Below are positions 53,377 through 62,898 of a stretch of DNA of 64,000 bases, piece after piece. The stretch comes from Marinilabiliaceae bacterium JC040. Its GTDB lineage: Bacteria > Bacteroidota > Bacteroidia > Bacteroidales > Marinifilaceae. Under the pieces are notes generated by a model. It did no database searches and was not told the DNA's origin. It worked only from the letters and a program-made list of their open reading frames with translations. The DNA lies in the NCBI GenBank assembly GCA_022496785.1, contig SNAP01000006.1:62001-126000 (forward strand). Reading direction: 5' to 3'. Numbering within the stretch: the first letter of the stretch is position 1; every line of letters starts with the position of its first letter. A program made the position numbers and the translations under genes.

Positions 53377-54261
53377 ATGAAGACAAAAGTATTTCTATTA
53401 GTAAGTTTATTCTATCTTTCAATTTCAGCCTTAAATGCTCAAGTTAGTGTAAATATTGTAGGAGGTGGATCTAAAGTAGATAAAGAAATTATTGATAAAG
53501 CATTTCTAGAATGTCAGTATAATTATTCATTCTTATCTGATATCTCAAAACCTAAAGAGAGAACAGAAGATAGAATGATTCTACAGATAGGTAAAAACAG
53601 ATCAAAATATTTCAGTTATACAAATCTTCTTATCGATTCAATAATGCGATCAAATATTTCAACTGAAGAAAAGCTTCTTAAAATTAAAAAATTCAAAACA
53701 ACTGTCACAAGTACTATTTATAAGAACTTTAAAAAGAATAAAGTATCATTTGTTGATAAGATTTTTATGACAGACTATAAATGTACTGAAGAAATTCCCG
53801 ATTTTAAATGGAATATTAAAGGAGAGTATTCTAAAATATTGGGATATGAATGTCAAAAAGCAACTTGCAAATTTAGAGGGAGAGAATATACTGCTTGGTT
53901 TACTAAGAATTTACCAATTAATAACGGACCATGGAAATTTCATGGACTACCTGGCTTAATAATGAAAGTTGTGGATTCTGAAAACCATTTCCAATTCACT
54001 ATTGTTGGAATTCGTAAATTAAAAGATACACCTATAAGTTTTCCTAAGAAGCAATATCTAAATACAAGTATCAAGAAATTTCAAAAAGTAAAAACAAAAT
54101 TCAATGAAAATCCTATTGCTTTTATCAAAGGAGTTGTTGGTTCAAGTGCAAAAATTAAGATAACAGGTAAAGATGGTTCAAGTCTAAAGAAAATTAATGG
54201 CAAAAATGTTGAGAAAATTAAATTTGAAAATAAGAACCAATATATAGAACGAGAATTATAA
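53377..54261 (+). CDS. GLPGLI family protein
   Basis: The 294-residue protein has a signal peptide (about 1-21, ending A-L-N-A) and the name motif G-L-P-G-L-I at 190-195, within W-K-F-H-G-L-P-G-L-I-M. The family is confined largely to Bacteroidetes, is exported to the periplasm, and its function is unknown. It is commonly followed, as here, by an outer-membrane protein gene, 3 bases downstream, so the two are likely to work together. Confidence 0.9.
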   Translation: MKTKVFLLVSLFYLSISALNAQVSVNIVGGGSKVDKEIIDKAFLECQYNYSFLSDISKPKERTEDRMILQIGKNRSKYFSYTNLLIDSIMRSNISTEEKLLKIKKFKTTVTSTIYKNFKKNKVSFVDKIFMTDYKCTEEIPDFKWNIKGEYSKILGYECQKATCKFRGREYTAWFTKNLPINNGPWKFHGLPGLIMKVVDSENHFQFTIVGIRKLKDTPISFPKKQYLNTSIKKFQKVKTKFNENPIAFIKGVVGSSAKIKITGKDGSSLKKINGKNVEKIKFENKNQYIEREL

Positions 54262-54264
54262 GGT

Positions 54265-56895
54265 ATGAGAAAGTTTATAATATTAAGTATCTTTCTGTTC
54301 TCTATTTGCTCTCATGCATTCGCACAAAAGTATAATCTATCTGGAACAGTAAAAGATAATACTACAAAAGAAGTTGTTGTTGGTGCTATTGTATCTTTAT
54401 ACGATTCCAATAATGTTCTTCAAGAATATACAACAACCAATAAAAATGGAAAGTTTAAAATTGGAAATAATAAAATATCCTCAGATTTCTATTTGAAGAT
54501 TTCTATAATGGGATACGACGATTTAAAAGTTAAGATTGCTAATAAATCAAAATTTAATCTTTTTATTAAGACTAAAGAATTTCTATTAAAAGAGGTAAGA
54601 GTTAAAGCTCCACGAATAACATCGCGTGGAGATACAATAACTTATAATACAGCATCTTTTACTAGTGCTAAAGATAAAAATATTGCTGATATCATAAAGA
54701 AAATGCCAGGTATGGAAGTTGAAAAATCTGGAAAAATTAAATATCAGGGAAGGGAAATTAATAAGTGTTATATCGAAGGAACAGACATGTTAGGAGGTAA
54801 TTATACTATGGCAACTAATAATATCGATCCTAATGATGTAAAAGCTCTTCAGGTGCTAGAAAATCATGAACCAGTAAAAGCATTACGAGATATTTCTAAT
54901 TCTGAAAATGCGGCTTTAAATATCAAATTAAAAGATAATGCTAAATCTAAATGGTTGTGGAAAATAAAAGCTGGTATGGGTGGAAAACCTTTACTATGGG
55001 ATGCTAGTCTTTTTGCTATGAGTATTGGAAAGAAATTTCAAAGTATGAATACTATCAAATCGAATAATATTGGTTCAACTATAGGTATAGAAGATTATTC
55101 CTTTTCAGGAGATTCTCGTTTTAATGCAATGAATAATAGTTTTTCTCATCCTACTTTTATGAATGTTGGAACATCTTCTGCTCCTTTGAATAGTGAAAGA
55201 ACTCGTTTCAATAAATCATATTACGCAAGTACAATGTCGACTTATAAACTTCCTAAAGATTATCAGTTAAATGTAAAAGCTAGTTATTTAAACGAAAGCT
55301 TAGATTATAATAAGTTTAGTGAAACTACTTATTTTCTGAAAGATAGAAATATGTCTATAAAAGAAAATTCAAAAGCAAATTCTATATCTAATACGGCAAA
55401 TCTTAAAGCAGAATTATTAGCAAATACTGATAATTTCTATTTGAAGAATAACCTTAATGCACAACTTAATTGGTTTTCAATAGATAAAAATATTAGTGGA
55501 AATAATGCTAATACTCAAGTTGGAGAAATTAATACTATTGATATAAAGAATAATCTTAAGTATACCCAGAAGATGAACAGAAGAATTGTGGAGTTTAATT
55601 CTTATAACGAATACAAAAGAAGTCCTCATTCTCTTAATGTTTCTGATGGTAAAAATCTTTTAAGAAATCAAGATATTACTACAAGTTCATTCTTTTCTCA
55701 TACTTCAGCTTCTTATGGATTCTATCTAGGAGATATTAGATTTTCTTTAAAGGGAGGAATAAAATTTCTTAATCAAGATTTTAATTCTCATTTAAAAGGA
55801 GCTAACGATATTATTAATGGTTTATCTAGTTTGGGTTTATACGATAATAACAAAACAGATTCAAAATTGTATGATTCAAAATTATATATAAATCCTTCGT
55901 TTACATACACTAATTATAAATTCAAAGCAGTATTATCTCTATCTACAAATTATTCATATACATCTTTAAAAAACAATATTGATAAAAAAGACTTGATTAA
56001 TAATCAGATTTTATATTCTCCTTCTTTGTATATGCAATATTCTTTATCTCCTATGTTGAAATTATCTTCAATTTTGGGATATTCAAAAAATCCTGTGGGT
56101 ACAGCTAATATGTATAAAGGTGTGATAATGCAAAATTATAGATCCTTTAGTGTAGGGAATCAAGAATATCTTAATGTGGAATCTCAATATATAAATGGAT
56201 ATATAAACTATAAAGATCCAATAAATTCATTATTTATTAATGGTTCTGTGAATTATACACATGTAGATAATGCTAGTATATTAAATCAAATTGTTTCTTC
56301 TAATTATACAATATCAAATACTAAGATTCTTGAAAATGATTATAATAGTTTATCATTTAGTATGGGAATCAGTAAAGGTTTAGATTTTGTGAATGGTCGT
56401 TTTTCTCTTAATACAGCTTTTAATAAAATTAATAGTAATATGTATCAAAATGGAGAATTAAGTCCTTATAAAACAGAAACATGGAATATTAATCCAAAAA
56501 TTAATGCCAGTATCTTTAATAATGTAGATATTTATTATTCAATGAATTATAAGCATTATAAATTGATGAATGAAAACAATAAAAGTTTATCTAATACCAA
56601 TTCATTTATGCATTCTTTAAGTCTCGATTACTCACCAATAGAGAAGCTAAATATCAGTCTAGTAGGAGAACATTATTATAATGAATTATCAAAAGATTTA
56701 AGTAAACAACTATTCCTTGCTAATCTTTATCTTACATATTCTGTATCTAAGAAGATTGAAATATTTGCTAAGGCTACTAATCTTTTTGATAATACATCAT
56801 ATAAATATAAAACTTATAGTGCTTTAAGCTCTACGTATTGTAACTATTCAATACGTCCTAGAAATATACTTGTAGGGTTGTACTTATCCTTGTAA
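54265..56895 (+). CDS. Outer-membrane protein with carboxypeptidase-regulatory-like and TonB-plug-like domains
   Basis: The 876-residue protein has a signal peptide (about 1-20), a carboxypeptidase-regulatory-like Ig fold (about 24-105, Y-N-L-S-G-T-V-K-D), a plug-like segment (about 110-200, I-I-K-K-M-P-G-M-E-V) and a long C-terminal region of alternating strands ending in an aromatic-rich L-V-G-L-Y-L-S-L, typical of a 22-strand barrel. There is no SusD partner, so this is not a classic polysaccharide locus. Ligand unknown; it pairs with the GLPGLI protein and is likely controlled by the adjacent two-component system. Confidence 0.85.
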   Translation: MRKFIILSIFLFSICSHAFAQKYNLSGTVKDNTTKEVVVGAIVSLYDSNNVLQEYTTTNKNGKFKIGNNKISSDFYLKISIMGYDDLKVKIANKSKFNLFIKTKEFLLKEVRVKAPRITSRGDTITYNTASFTSAKDKNIADIIKKMPGMEVEKSGKIKYQGREINKCYIEGTDMLGGNYTMATNNIDPNDVKALQVLENHEPVKALRDISNSENAALNIKLKDNAKSKWLWKIKAGMGGKPLLWDASLFAMSIGKKFQSMNTIKSNNIGSTIGIEDYSFSGDSRFNAMNNSFSHPTFMNVGTSSAPLNSERTRFNKSYYASTMSTYKLPKDYQLNVKASYLNESLDYNKFSETTYFLKDRNMSIKENSKANSISNTANLKAELLANTDNFYLKNNLNAQLNWFSIDKNISGNNANTQVGEINTIDIKNNLKYTQKMNRRIVEFNSYNEYKRSPHSLNVSDGKNLLRNQDITTSSFFSHTSASYGFYLGDIRFSLKGGIKFLNQDFNSHLKGANDIINGLSSLGLYDNNKTDSKLYDSKLYINPSFTYTNYKFKAVLSLSTNYSYTSLKNNIDKKDLINNQILYSPSLYMQYSLSPMLKLSSILGYSKNPVGTANMYKGVIMQNYRSFSVGNQEYLNVESQYINGYINYKDPINSLFINGSVNYTHVDNASILNQIVSSNYTISNTKILENDYNSLSFSMGISKGLDFVNGRFSLNTAFNKINSNMYQNGELSPYKTETWNINPKINASIFNNVDIYYSMNYKHYKLMNENNKSLSNTNSFMHSLSLDYSPIEKLNISLVGEHYYNELSKDLSKQLFLANLYLTYSVSKKIEIFAKATNLFDNTSYKYKTYSALSSTYCNYSIRPRNILVGLYLSL

Positions 56896-56910
56896 TATTT
56901 AATTATCATT

Positions 56911-56946
56911 TAAAAGCGTTCATTATTTATTAATGAATGCTTTTTT
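56911..56946. terminator. Two-way terminator between the outer-membrane protein and RNase Z genes
   Basis: AAAAGCGTTCATTA pairs with TAATGAATGCTTTT (14 base pairs, one G-T wobble, five-base loop). It lies between convergent genes and touches the RNase Z stop. Confidence 0.85.
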
Positions 56947-57865
56947 AAAAACTAAATTTATCCCCATCGTTTACAGCATAACTCTCTTTAAAGATAGCTC
57001 TAGCATCATCTTCAAACATTTTAGTCTTTTTGTATCTAGTAGAGAAGTGTCCCATTATCAATTTCTTAGCACCAGCTTTCTTTGCTATTATAGCTGCTTG
57101 TTCTGCTGTAGAATGGTAGTATTTCTTTGCTAAATCTTTATTGTCGTTAGCGTATGTTGCTTCATGATATAGCAGATCAACATCTTTAATAGTATCAATA
57201 AATTTCTCAGTAAAAGCAGTGTCTGAACAAAAAGCAAAACTCTTACTATGTTTACGAGTATGAGTTAGAATATTGTTTTCATAAACCTTACCATCAGAAT
57301 CTATATAATCTTCACCTCTTGCAATTCTAGGTCTCCATGCTATTGGGATTTCCAAAGCTTCAACTATATCTTTTTTAAGATTCAGTAAGTGTTCTTTTTC
57401 TTTAAATAAAAATCCCGATGTTGGTATGTCTCTATGTTTTAAAGGAAATGCAGTGACATATATTCTTTTGTCTTCATATATCACTTCTGTTTTTGTATTG
57501 TCTATTTCATGAAAAACAATCTCGTAAGGTAACCTTACATTTAGTAAATCAAGTTGACAATTAATTATCTTTTCTAATTTTCTATGTGCATAGATGTGTA
57601 GAGGACTTGTTCTGTTTTTTAAGCCCAGAGAACTAATCAAAGCTATTAATCCGTAGCAGTGATCTCCATGTAGATGTGATATGAAAATATTATTAATCCT
57701 TTCGAAAGGAATTTTATATATTCTCATTTGCCTTTGAGTTCCCTCTCCACAATCTATAAGAAAAAACCGCTCAAATGCTTTAAGCACTTGAGCGGTTGTA
57801 TTTCTTAAAGATGTAGGAACAGCAGAACTACTTCCAAGGATAGATAGTTCAAATTCCATAATCAT
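56945..57865 (-). CDS. rnz: Ribonuclease Z
   Basis: The 306-residue metallo-beta-lactamase-fold enzyme has the zinc motif S-H-L-H-G-D-H at 63-69, D-C-G-E-G near 38 and G-H-F-S-T-R-Y close to the C-terminus. It trims the 3' ends of tRNA precursors. This matters for the tRNA array at 14.6 kb, whose genes lack encoded CCA and so need cutting at the discriminator base before CCA addition. A second ATG two codons in (57859) is an equally good start. It begins 3 bases after rpsA. Confidence 0.94.
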   Translation of the reverse strand: MIMEFELSILGSSSAVPTSLRNTTAQVLKAFERFFLIDCGEGTQRQMRIYKIPFERINNIFISHLHGDHCYGLIALISSLGLKNRTSPLHIYAHRKLEKIINCQLDLLNVRLPYEIVFHEIDNTKTEVIYEDKRIYVTAFPLKHRDIPTSGFLFKEKEHLLNLKKDIVEALEIPIAWRPRIARGEDYIDSDGKVYENNILTHTRKHSKSFAFCSDTAFTEKFIDTIKDVDLLYHEATYANDNKDLAKKYYHSTAEQAAIIAKKAGAKKLIMGHFSTRYKKTKMFEDDARAIFKESYAVNDGDKFSF

Positions 57866-57868
57866 ATA

Positions 57869-59668
57869 TTATTGATTCATTTTGTCTTTAAGTGCAGCTA
57901 ATTCAGTGATATCACCTAGAGTAGTTTTCTCTACGTTCTCTTTTACTTTCTTAACAGCTTTTGCAGTTGCTTTGCTTTCAGCTTTAGCTTCTTTCTTGTT
58001 TTCATCTTCGTAAATTCTAGAGTGAGAAAGAATAATTCTCTTAGCTCCTTTGTTGAATTCGATTACTTTGAAATCAAGTTTTTCTTCTAATTTAGCTTGT
58101 GATCCATCTTCTTTAACTAAGTGACGTGGAGTAGCAAATCCTTCAACACCATATGGTAATGCGATTACTGCACCTTTGTCAAATAATTCTGTGATAGTTC
58201 CTTCGTGGATTGAGTCTACAGTGAAAACAGTTTCGAATACATCCCATGGATTTTCTTCTAATTGTTTGTGACCTAAGCTTAATCTTCTGTTTTCTTGATC
58301 TATTTCTAAAACAACAACTTCGATTTCAGCTCCAATTTGAGTGAATTCTGCAGGATGTTTAATTTTCTTAGTCCAAGATAAATCAGAAATGTGAATTAAT
58401 CCGTCAACACCTTCTTTAATTTCAACGAATACACCGAAATTAGTGAAGTTTCTAACTTTAGCTCCGTGTTTAGAACCTACAGGGAATTCAGTTACGATGT
58501 TAGCCCATGGATCTTCTTTTAATTGTTTGATACCAAGAGACATCTTTCTTTCTTCTCTATCTAAAGTTAAGATAACTGCTTCTACTTCATCACCAACTTT
58601 CATGAAATCTTGTGCAGATCTTAAGTGTTGTGACCAAGACATTTCAGATACGTGAATTAAACCTTCTACTCCTGGAGCAATCTCTACGAATGCACCGTAG
58701 TCAGCCATAACTACAACTTTACCTTTAACTTTATCACTTACTTTAAGTTCTGAATCTAATGCATCCCATGGATGTGGAGTAAGTTGTTTAAGACCTAATG
58801 CGATACGTTTCTTATCGTTATCGAAGTCTAAGATTACAACATTTAATTTTTGATCTAACTCTACAATCTCGCTTGGATGAGAAACTCTACCCCAAGATAA
58901 GTCTGTAATGTGGATAAGACCATCTACGCCACCAAGGTCGATGAATACACCGTATGATGTGATATTCTTAACAGTACCTTCAAGTACTTGTCCTTTTTCA
59001 AGTTTAGCGATGATTTCTTTTTTCTGTTGCTCAAGTTCAGCTTCGATAAGTGCTTTATGAGAAACAACAACGTTTCTGAATTCTTGATTAATTTTAACAA
59101 CTTTGAAATCAATAGTTTTTCCTACGAATACATCGTAGTCTCTAATTGGTTTAACATCAATTTGTGAACCTGGTAAGAATGCTTCGATACCGAATACATC
59201 TACAATCATACCACCTTTTGTTCTACACTTAATGTAACCTTGTACAATCTCTTCTTTTTCTAGAGCTACATTTACTCTATCCCAAGAACGTAATGCACGT
59301 GCTTTTTTGTGTGAAAGAACTAATTGTCCTTTTTTGTCTTCTTGACTTTCAACATAAACTTCTACAGTATCACCAACTTTTAAGTCTGGGTTATATCTGA
59401 ATTCGTTTAATGAAACAATACCGTCTGATTTGTAACCAATGTTGATTACAACTTCTCTTTTGTTCATAGAGATAACAGTACCATCAATAACTTCTTTTTC
59501 TGCAACTGTTGATAATGTTGTTGCATATTTTTCTTCTAAGGCAGATCTTTCGCTACCGTAAGTATCGCAACTTTCATAAACTTCCCAATCAAAATCTTCG
59601 ATAGGATCTTTATTAATAATTGGATAATCTTTAGCTTTCGCTTCTTCTTTGTTTAATTCTTCAGACAT
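57869..59668 (-). CDS. rpsA: 30S ribosomal protein S1
   Basis: The 599-residue protein has six S1 RNA-binding repeats (from about residue 55 to 545), the last four showing the V-x-G-V-x(n)-G-L-I-H-I-S-D-L-S-W pattern, with an acidic start and a Lys-rich tail (A-K-A-E-S-K-A-T-A-K-A). S1 helps the 30S subunit bind mRNA leaders without structure, which is important in Bacteroidetes where Shine-Dalgarno sites are rare. The codon use is visibly richer in GC than neighbours, fitting high expression. It has its own promoter and is followed by rnz. Confidence 0.95.
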   Translation of the reverse strand: MSEELNKEEAKAKDYPIINKDPIEDFDWEVYESCDTYGSERSALEEKYATTLSTVAEKEVIDGTVISMNKREVVINIGYKSDGIVSLNEFRYNPDLKVGDTVEVYVESQEDKKGQLVLSHKKARALRSWDRVNVALEKEEIVQGYIKCRTKGGMIVDVFGIEAFLPGSQIDVKPIRDYDVFVGKTIDFKVVKINQEFRNVVVSHKALIEAELEQQKKEIIAKLEKGQVLEGTVKNITSYGVFIDLGGVDGLIHITDLSWGRVSHPSEIVELDQKLNVVILDFDNDKKRIALGLKQLTPHPWDALDSELKVSDKVKGKVVVMADYGAFVEIAPGVEGLIHVSEMSWSQHLRSAQDFMKVGDEVEAVILTLDREERKMSLGIKQLKEDPWANIVTEFPVGSKHGAKVRNFTNFGVFVEIKEGVDGLIHISDLSWTKKIKHPAEFTQIGAEIEVVVLEIDQENRRLSLGHKQLEENPWDVFETVFTVDSIHEGTITELFDKGAVIALPYGVEGFATPRHLVKEDGSQAKLEEKLDFKVIEFNKGAKRIILSHSRIYEDENKKEAKAESKATAKAVKKVKENVEKTTLGDITELAALKDKMNQ

Positions 59669-59720
59669 CTTAATTTCTGTTAATTAATGAGTTAGACTTT
59701 ATTTTATTTAAATTCGCTTG

Positions 59721-59751
59721 CAAAATTAGATAAATACTTGAGAACCACAAA
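59721..59751 (-). promoter_or_regulatory. Promoter of rpsA
   Basis: On the minus strand TTTG (59748-59751) and TAATTTTG (59721-59728) are separated by 19 bases, a full Bacteroidetes -33/-7 promoter. The leader to the rpsA ATG is about 45 bases. Confidence 0.75.
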
Positions 59752-59765
59752 AATAATAGCCTTTT

Positions 59766-60449
59766 TTATTCGTTTTCTTCCAATAAATCAGGACGTAATA
59801 GCTTTGTGCGTTTATATGCTTCTGCTTCCTGCCAATCTTTTATCTTTTTATGGTCTCCAGAAATTAAGATATCTGGAACTTTCCAACCTTTAAAATCTGC
59901 TGGCCTTGTATATATTGGAGGAGCTAATAAATCATCTTGAAAGGTATCTGTTAATGCTGATGTCTCGTCGGACATTGCTCCAGGTAACAATCTTACTACA
60001 CTGTCTATTATTACTGCTGCAGCTAATTCACCACCAGTCAACACATAGTCTCCTATAGATATTTCTTTAGTTATAAGAAAATCTCTTATCCTTTGATCTA
60101 TACCTTTATAATGACCACAAAGAATAATAATATTACCACTTAAAGATAGTGTGTTACTCATCTTCTGATTCAATCTCTCTCCATCAGGAGATGTGTAAAT
60201 TACATGATCGTATTTTCTAGCAGAACATAATTCTGTTATAGCATCATATATAGGTTCAATTTGTAGAACCATACCAGCGTCAGGACCAAAAGAATAATCA
60301 TCTATACGTTTATATTTATCTTTAGACCAATCTCGTATATTGTGTATATGTATTTCTACTATAGATTTTTCTTTTGCTCTTTTTATTATTGAATGATTTA
60401 GAGGACTTTCTAATAATTCAGGTACTGCACTTAATATATCTATTCTCAT
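59766..60449 (-). CDS. trmD: tRNA (guanine37-N1)-methyltransferase TrmD
   Basis: The 227-residue SPOUT methyltransferase has the knot segments [13 protein letters not shown] and [11 protein letters not shown], and Y-T-R-P-A-D-F in the C-terminal part. It methylates G37 in tRNAs reading CNN/GGG-type codons and prevents frameshifting. It is not in the rpsP-rimM-rplS operon found in many bacteria; here it stands alone upstream of rpsA. Confidence 0.96.
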   Translation of the reverse strand: MRIDILSAVPELLESPLNHSIIKRAKEKSIVEIHIHNIRDWSKDKYKRIDDYSFGPDAGMVLQIEPIYDAITELCSARKYDHVIYTSPDGERLNQKMSNTLSLSGNIIILCGHYKGIDQRIRDFLITKEISIGDYVLTGGELAAAVIIDSVVRLLPGAMSDETSALTDTFQDDLLAPPIYTRPADFKGWKVPDILISGDHKKIKDWQEAEAYKRTKLLRPDLLEENE

Positions 60450-60467
60450 TTCTTTTCTAATTTTCTA

Positions 60468-60475
60468 CAAAAATA
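60468..60475 (-). promoter_or_regulatory. -7 promoter box for trmD
   Basis: The minus strand reads TATTTTTG, matching TAnnTTTG, 18 bases before the trmD ATG. Confidence 0.5.
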
Positions 60476-60537
60476 AGAATATATGTGCATTTATAAAATA
60501 TAAGCTTTTCTTTTCTAATTTTATAGAATTTAAATTA

Positions 60538-60545
60538 TACCTTTG
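60538..60545 (+). promoter_or_regulatory. -7 promoter box for the patatin-barrel gene
   Basis: TACCTTTG is a full match to TAnnTTTG, 61 bases before the ATG. No -33 TTG was found at 19-21 bases. Confidence 0.55.
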
Positions 60546-60606
60546 ATTCTATATTGTTAAGGTGTTTTATAATTGATTAAGTAACTATTAAAAATTGACT
60601 AATTAA

Positions 60607-62826
60607 ATGAGAGTATTTCTTTTGTTTATTTCTTTGTTTATCTGTTTTTCTTCTTCTGCCTATAAAAAAAAGCGTGTTTTTAAACGACCTAAAATAGGAC
60701 TTGTGCTTAGTGGAGGAGGGGCAAGAGGCTTTGCTCATATTGGTGTGTTAAGAGTCCTTGAAGAGAAAAATATACCTATAGATTATATTGTCGGTACTAG
60801 TATGGGAGCTATTATTGGTGGCCTATATGCTATTGGATACAGTCCTGATGAAATTGAAAAAATGGTTCTTGCACAAGATTGGACTACTATATTATCCGAT
60901 TATGTGGATAGAAAGTATATTCCTTTATATTTAAAACATGAACATGATAGATATACAATTTCTTTCCCTATAAGAGGGAAAAGTGTAAGTCTACCAAAAG
61001 GTATATCAGCTGGGCAAAATATTACTAAATTATTAAGTAGATACACTCTCCCTTATCATAAACAAAAGAATTTTGATAAATATCCAATACCTTTTGCTTG
61101 CGTTGCTGCAAATATTGTTAATGGTGAAGAAGTTGTAATGAATTCTGGTGATATAGTATTTGCATTACGTTCTAGTATGTCTATACCAACATTCTTTGTC
61201 CCTATGGCGAAAAATAAACAAATGCTTATTGATGGTGGAATGAGAAACAATTTCCCCGTTGATGTTGCAAAACGTATGGGAGCTAAAATAATTATTGGAG
61301 TCGATCTTCAACAAGAAAATAAGACCTACGAAACTCTCGATAATATGTATTCTATTTTCGACCAAGGTTTATCTTATTTAGGATTAGAGAAATATTATAA
61401 GAATAAGAAAATGGTAGATGTTTACGTCAGACCTAAAGTAGGAGACTATTCAATTACCGATTTTAATAAAGCAGATACATTAATAAAAAGAGGATATATT
61501 GCAGCCTCAGAAATTGTAGGTAAATTAGATAGTCTTAAAAATCTTATTGGACCTGCACATCCTAAGATGCAAAATCTAAAACCTCTTAGAGATAAAGATT
61601 CTTTATATGTATCAAAACTTAATATTATAGGATTAAAAACTATTAGTAAGCGTTCTCTTTTAGGACGTTTAAATATAAAAGAGCATTCTTATATCACTAT
61701 TTCAAAACTTGAAGAATCTATAAATAGAGCTTATGCTGCTCTAAATCTTAAAATGGTTCGATACATTTTTTCAGGAAAAGACAATACTGTATTAAATATC
61801 TATATAATGGAAAAAATTCAAAATAGATTTAATATAGGTCTAAATTATAATTCTTGGAAAGGTGTGAGTTTATTAATGAATACAACGTTTAATAATGTAC
61901 TTGGTAAATCAAGACGTCTATCTGTAGATCTAAAACTTGCAGAATATCCCTATCTGGGTGCTACTTATTCATATAGTAGGGGATGGAGATTTGGATTTAG
62001 ATTACATTTCGATGCTGCTTCTTTTAATTTTGCTCAATATTATAATGATGAAAAACTATTATATGGTGCTAAATTATTCAGATTTGATGCAAATATAAAT
62101 GGACTGCTTTCTCAATCATATTCTTATAGTCTTGGAGTGAGACCTGAATTCTTTTCTTTTGAAAAAAGATACGGTTCTGGAAGATATCAATCTATTTCTG
62201 AAGGTAAAGATATTGCCCTTGTTGAAGATGGAGAAAAAGAACCTTTATTCAATTATTATGCACAAATTAGAATGGATACTCATGAAAAAACTTTATATCC
62301 AAGAAGGGGTATTAGTTTCTTTGCAGAATTAATGTATACTACTAATAATGGTTTTTCTTACGATAATAAAATAGATTACCTAAATACTGTTATCAAATTG
62401 AAGAAACCTTTTGCAATTACTCAAAATTTTACACTTATTCCATCTTTCTATTTCTCTGGTTGTGTTACTCGATTTAATAAAACAATATATGGAAATACTT
62501 TTATAGGTATGAATAACCTTAAATCTAGTATAATGAATAATCATATTCCATTTGTGGGATTAAAAGAGAATGTTGCAGTAGATAATAATTTATATGTTGG
62601 TAGATTCGATTTACAATGGGAGTTTTGGAAAGATAATTATATTATTCTTGCTGCTAATGTTATGGGGCAAACTACTGGTTTTAAATTACCAAGTAGAGAT
62701 TTTGAAACAGGAATAGCATTAACTTATGCATATAGAAGTCCTATTGGTCCAATAGAAATTTCACCTATGTGGTCTAGTTTAAATCACCTTGCTTCTATAT
62801 TCATCAATATTGGTTTTAACTTTTAG
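60607..62826 (+). CDS. Patatin-like phospholipase with C-terminal outer-membrane barrel (PlpD-like)
   Basis: The 739-residue protein has a signal peptide (about 1-18), a patatin domain (about 28-300) with the oxyanion loop S-G-G-G-A-R-G, nucleophile Ser65 in G-T-S-M-G-A and catalytic Asp209 in I-D-G-G, then a POTRA-like segment (about 335-400) and a BamA/Omp85-type barrel ending I-F-I-N-I-G-F-N-F, with the terminal Phe expected of outer-membrane proteins. This is the type Vd autotransporter plan; the lipase may act on outer-membrane or host lipids. All catalytic residues are present. Monocistronic. Confidence 0.9.
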   Translation: MRVFLLFISLFICFSSSAYKKKRVFKRPKIGLVLSGGGARGFAHIGVLRVLEEKNIPIDYIVGTSMGAIIGGLYAIGYSPDEIEKMVLAQDWTTILSDYVDRKYIPLYLKHEHDRYTISFPIRGKSVSLPKGISAGQNITKLLSRYTLPYHKQKNFDKYPIPFACVAANIVNGEEVVMNSGDIVFALRSSMSIPTFFVPMAKNKQMLIDGGMRNNFPVDVAKRMGAKIIIGVDLQQENKTYETLDNMYSIFDQGLSYLGLEKYYKNKKMVDVYVRPKVGDYSITDFNKADTLIKRGYIAASEIVGKLDSLKNLIGPAHPKMQNLKPLRDKDSLYVSKLNIIGLKTISKRSLLGRLNIKEHSYITISKLEESINRAYAALNLKMVRYIFSGKDNTVLNIYIMEKIQNRFNIGLNYNSWKGVSLLMNTTFNNVLGKSRRLSVDLKLAEYPYLGATYSYSRGWRFGFRLHFDAASFNFAQYYNDEKLLYGAKLFRFDANINGLLSQSYSYSLGVRPEFFSFEKRYGSGRYQSISEGKDIALVEDGEKEPLFNYYAQIRMDTHEKTLYPRRGISFFAELMYTTNNGFSYDNKIDYLNTVIKLKKPFAITQNFTLIPSFYFSGCVTRFNKTIYGNTFIGMNNLKSSIMNNHIPFVGLKENVAVDNNLYVGRFDLQWEFWKDNYIILAANVMGQTTGFKLPSRDFETGIALTYAYRSPIGPIEISPMWSSLNHLASIFINIGFNF

Positions 62827-62850
62827 ATTATTAATCTAAGAATCTTATTT

Positions 62851-62888
62851 AAATATAAAATCCTCTATTTATAGAGGATTTTATATTT
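62851..62888. terminator. Two-way terminator between the patatin-barrel and DUF5686 genes
   Basis: A perfect 17-base-pair hairpin (left arm 62851-62867, right arm 62872-62888) with a four-base loop TTTA separates convergent genes. The AT-rich outer part gives a U-rich end in both directions. Confidence 0.88.
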
Positions 62889-62898
62889 TAATTTTTGT

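Noticed and set aside
53377-56895. A polysaccharide utilisation locus (SusC/SusD)
   Set aside because: No SusD-like lipoprotein or glycoside hydrolase accompanies the barrel protein; the partner is a GLPGLI protein.
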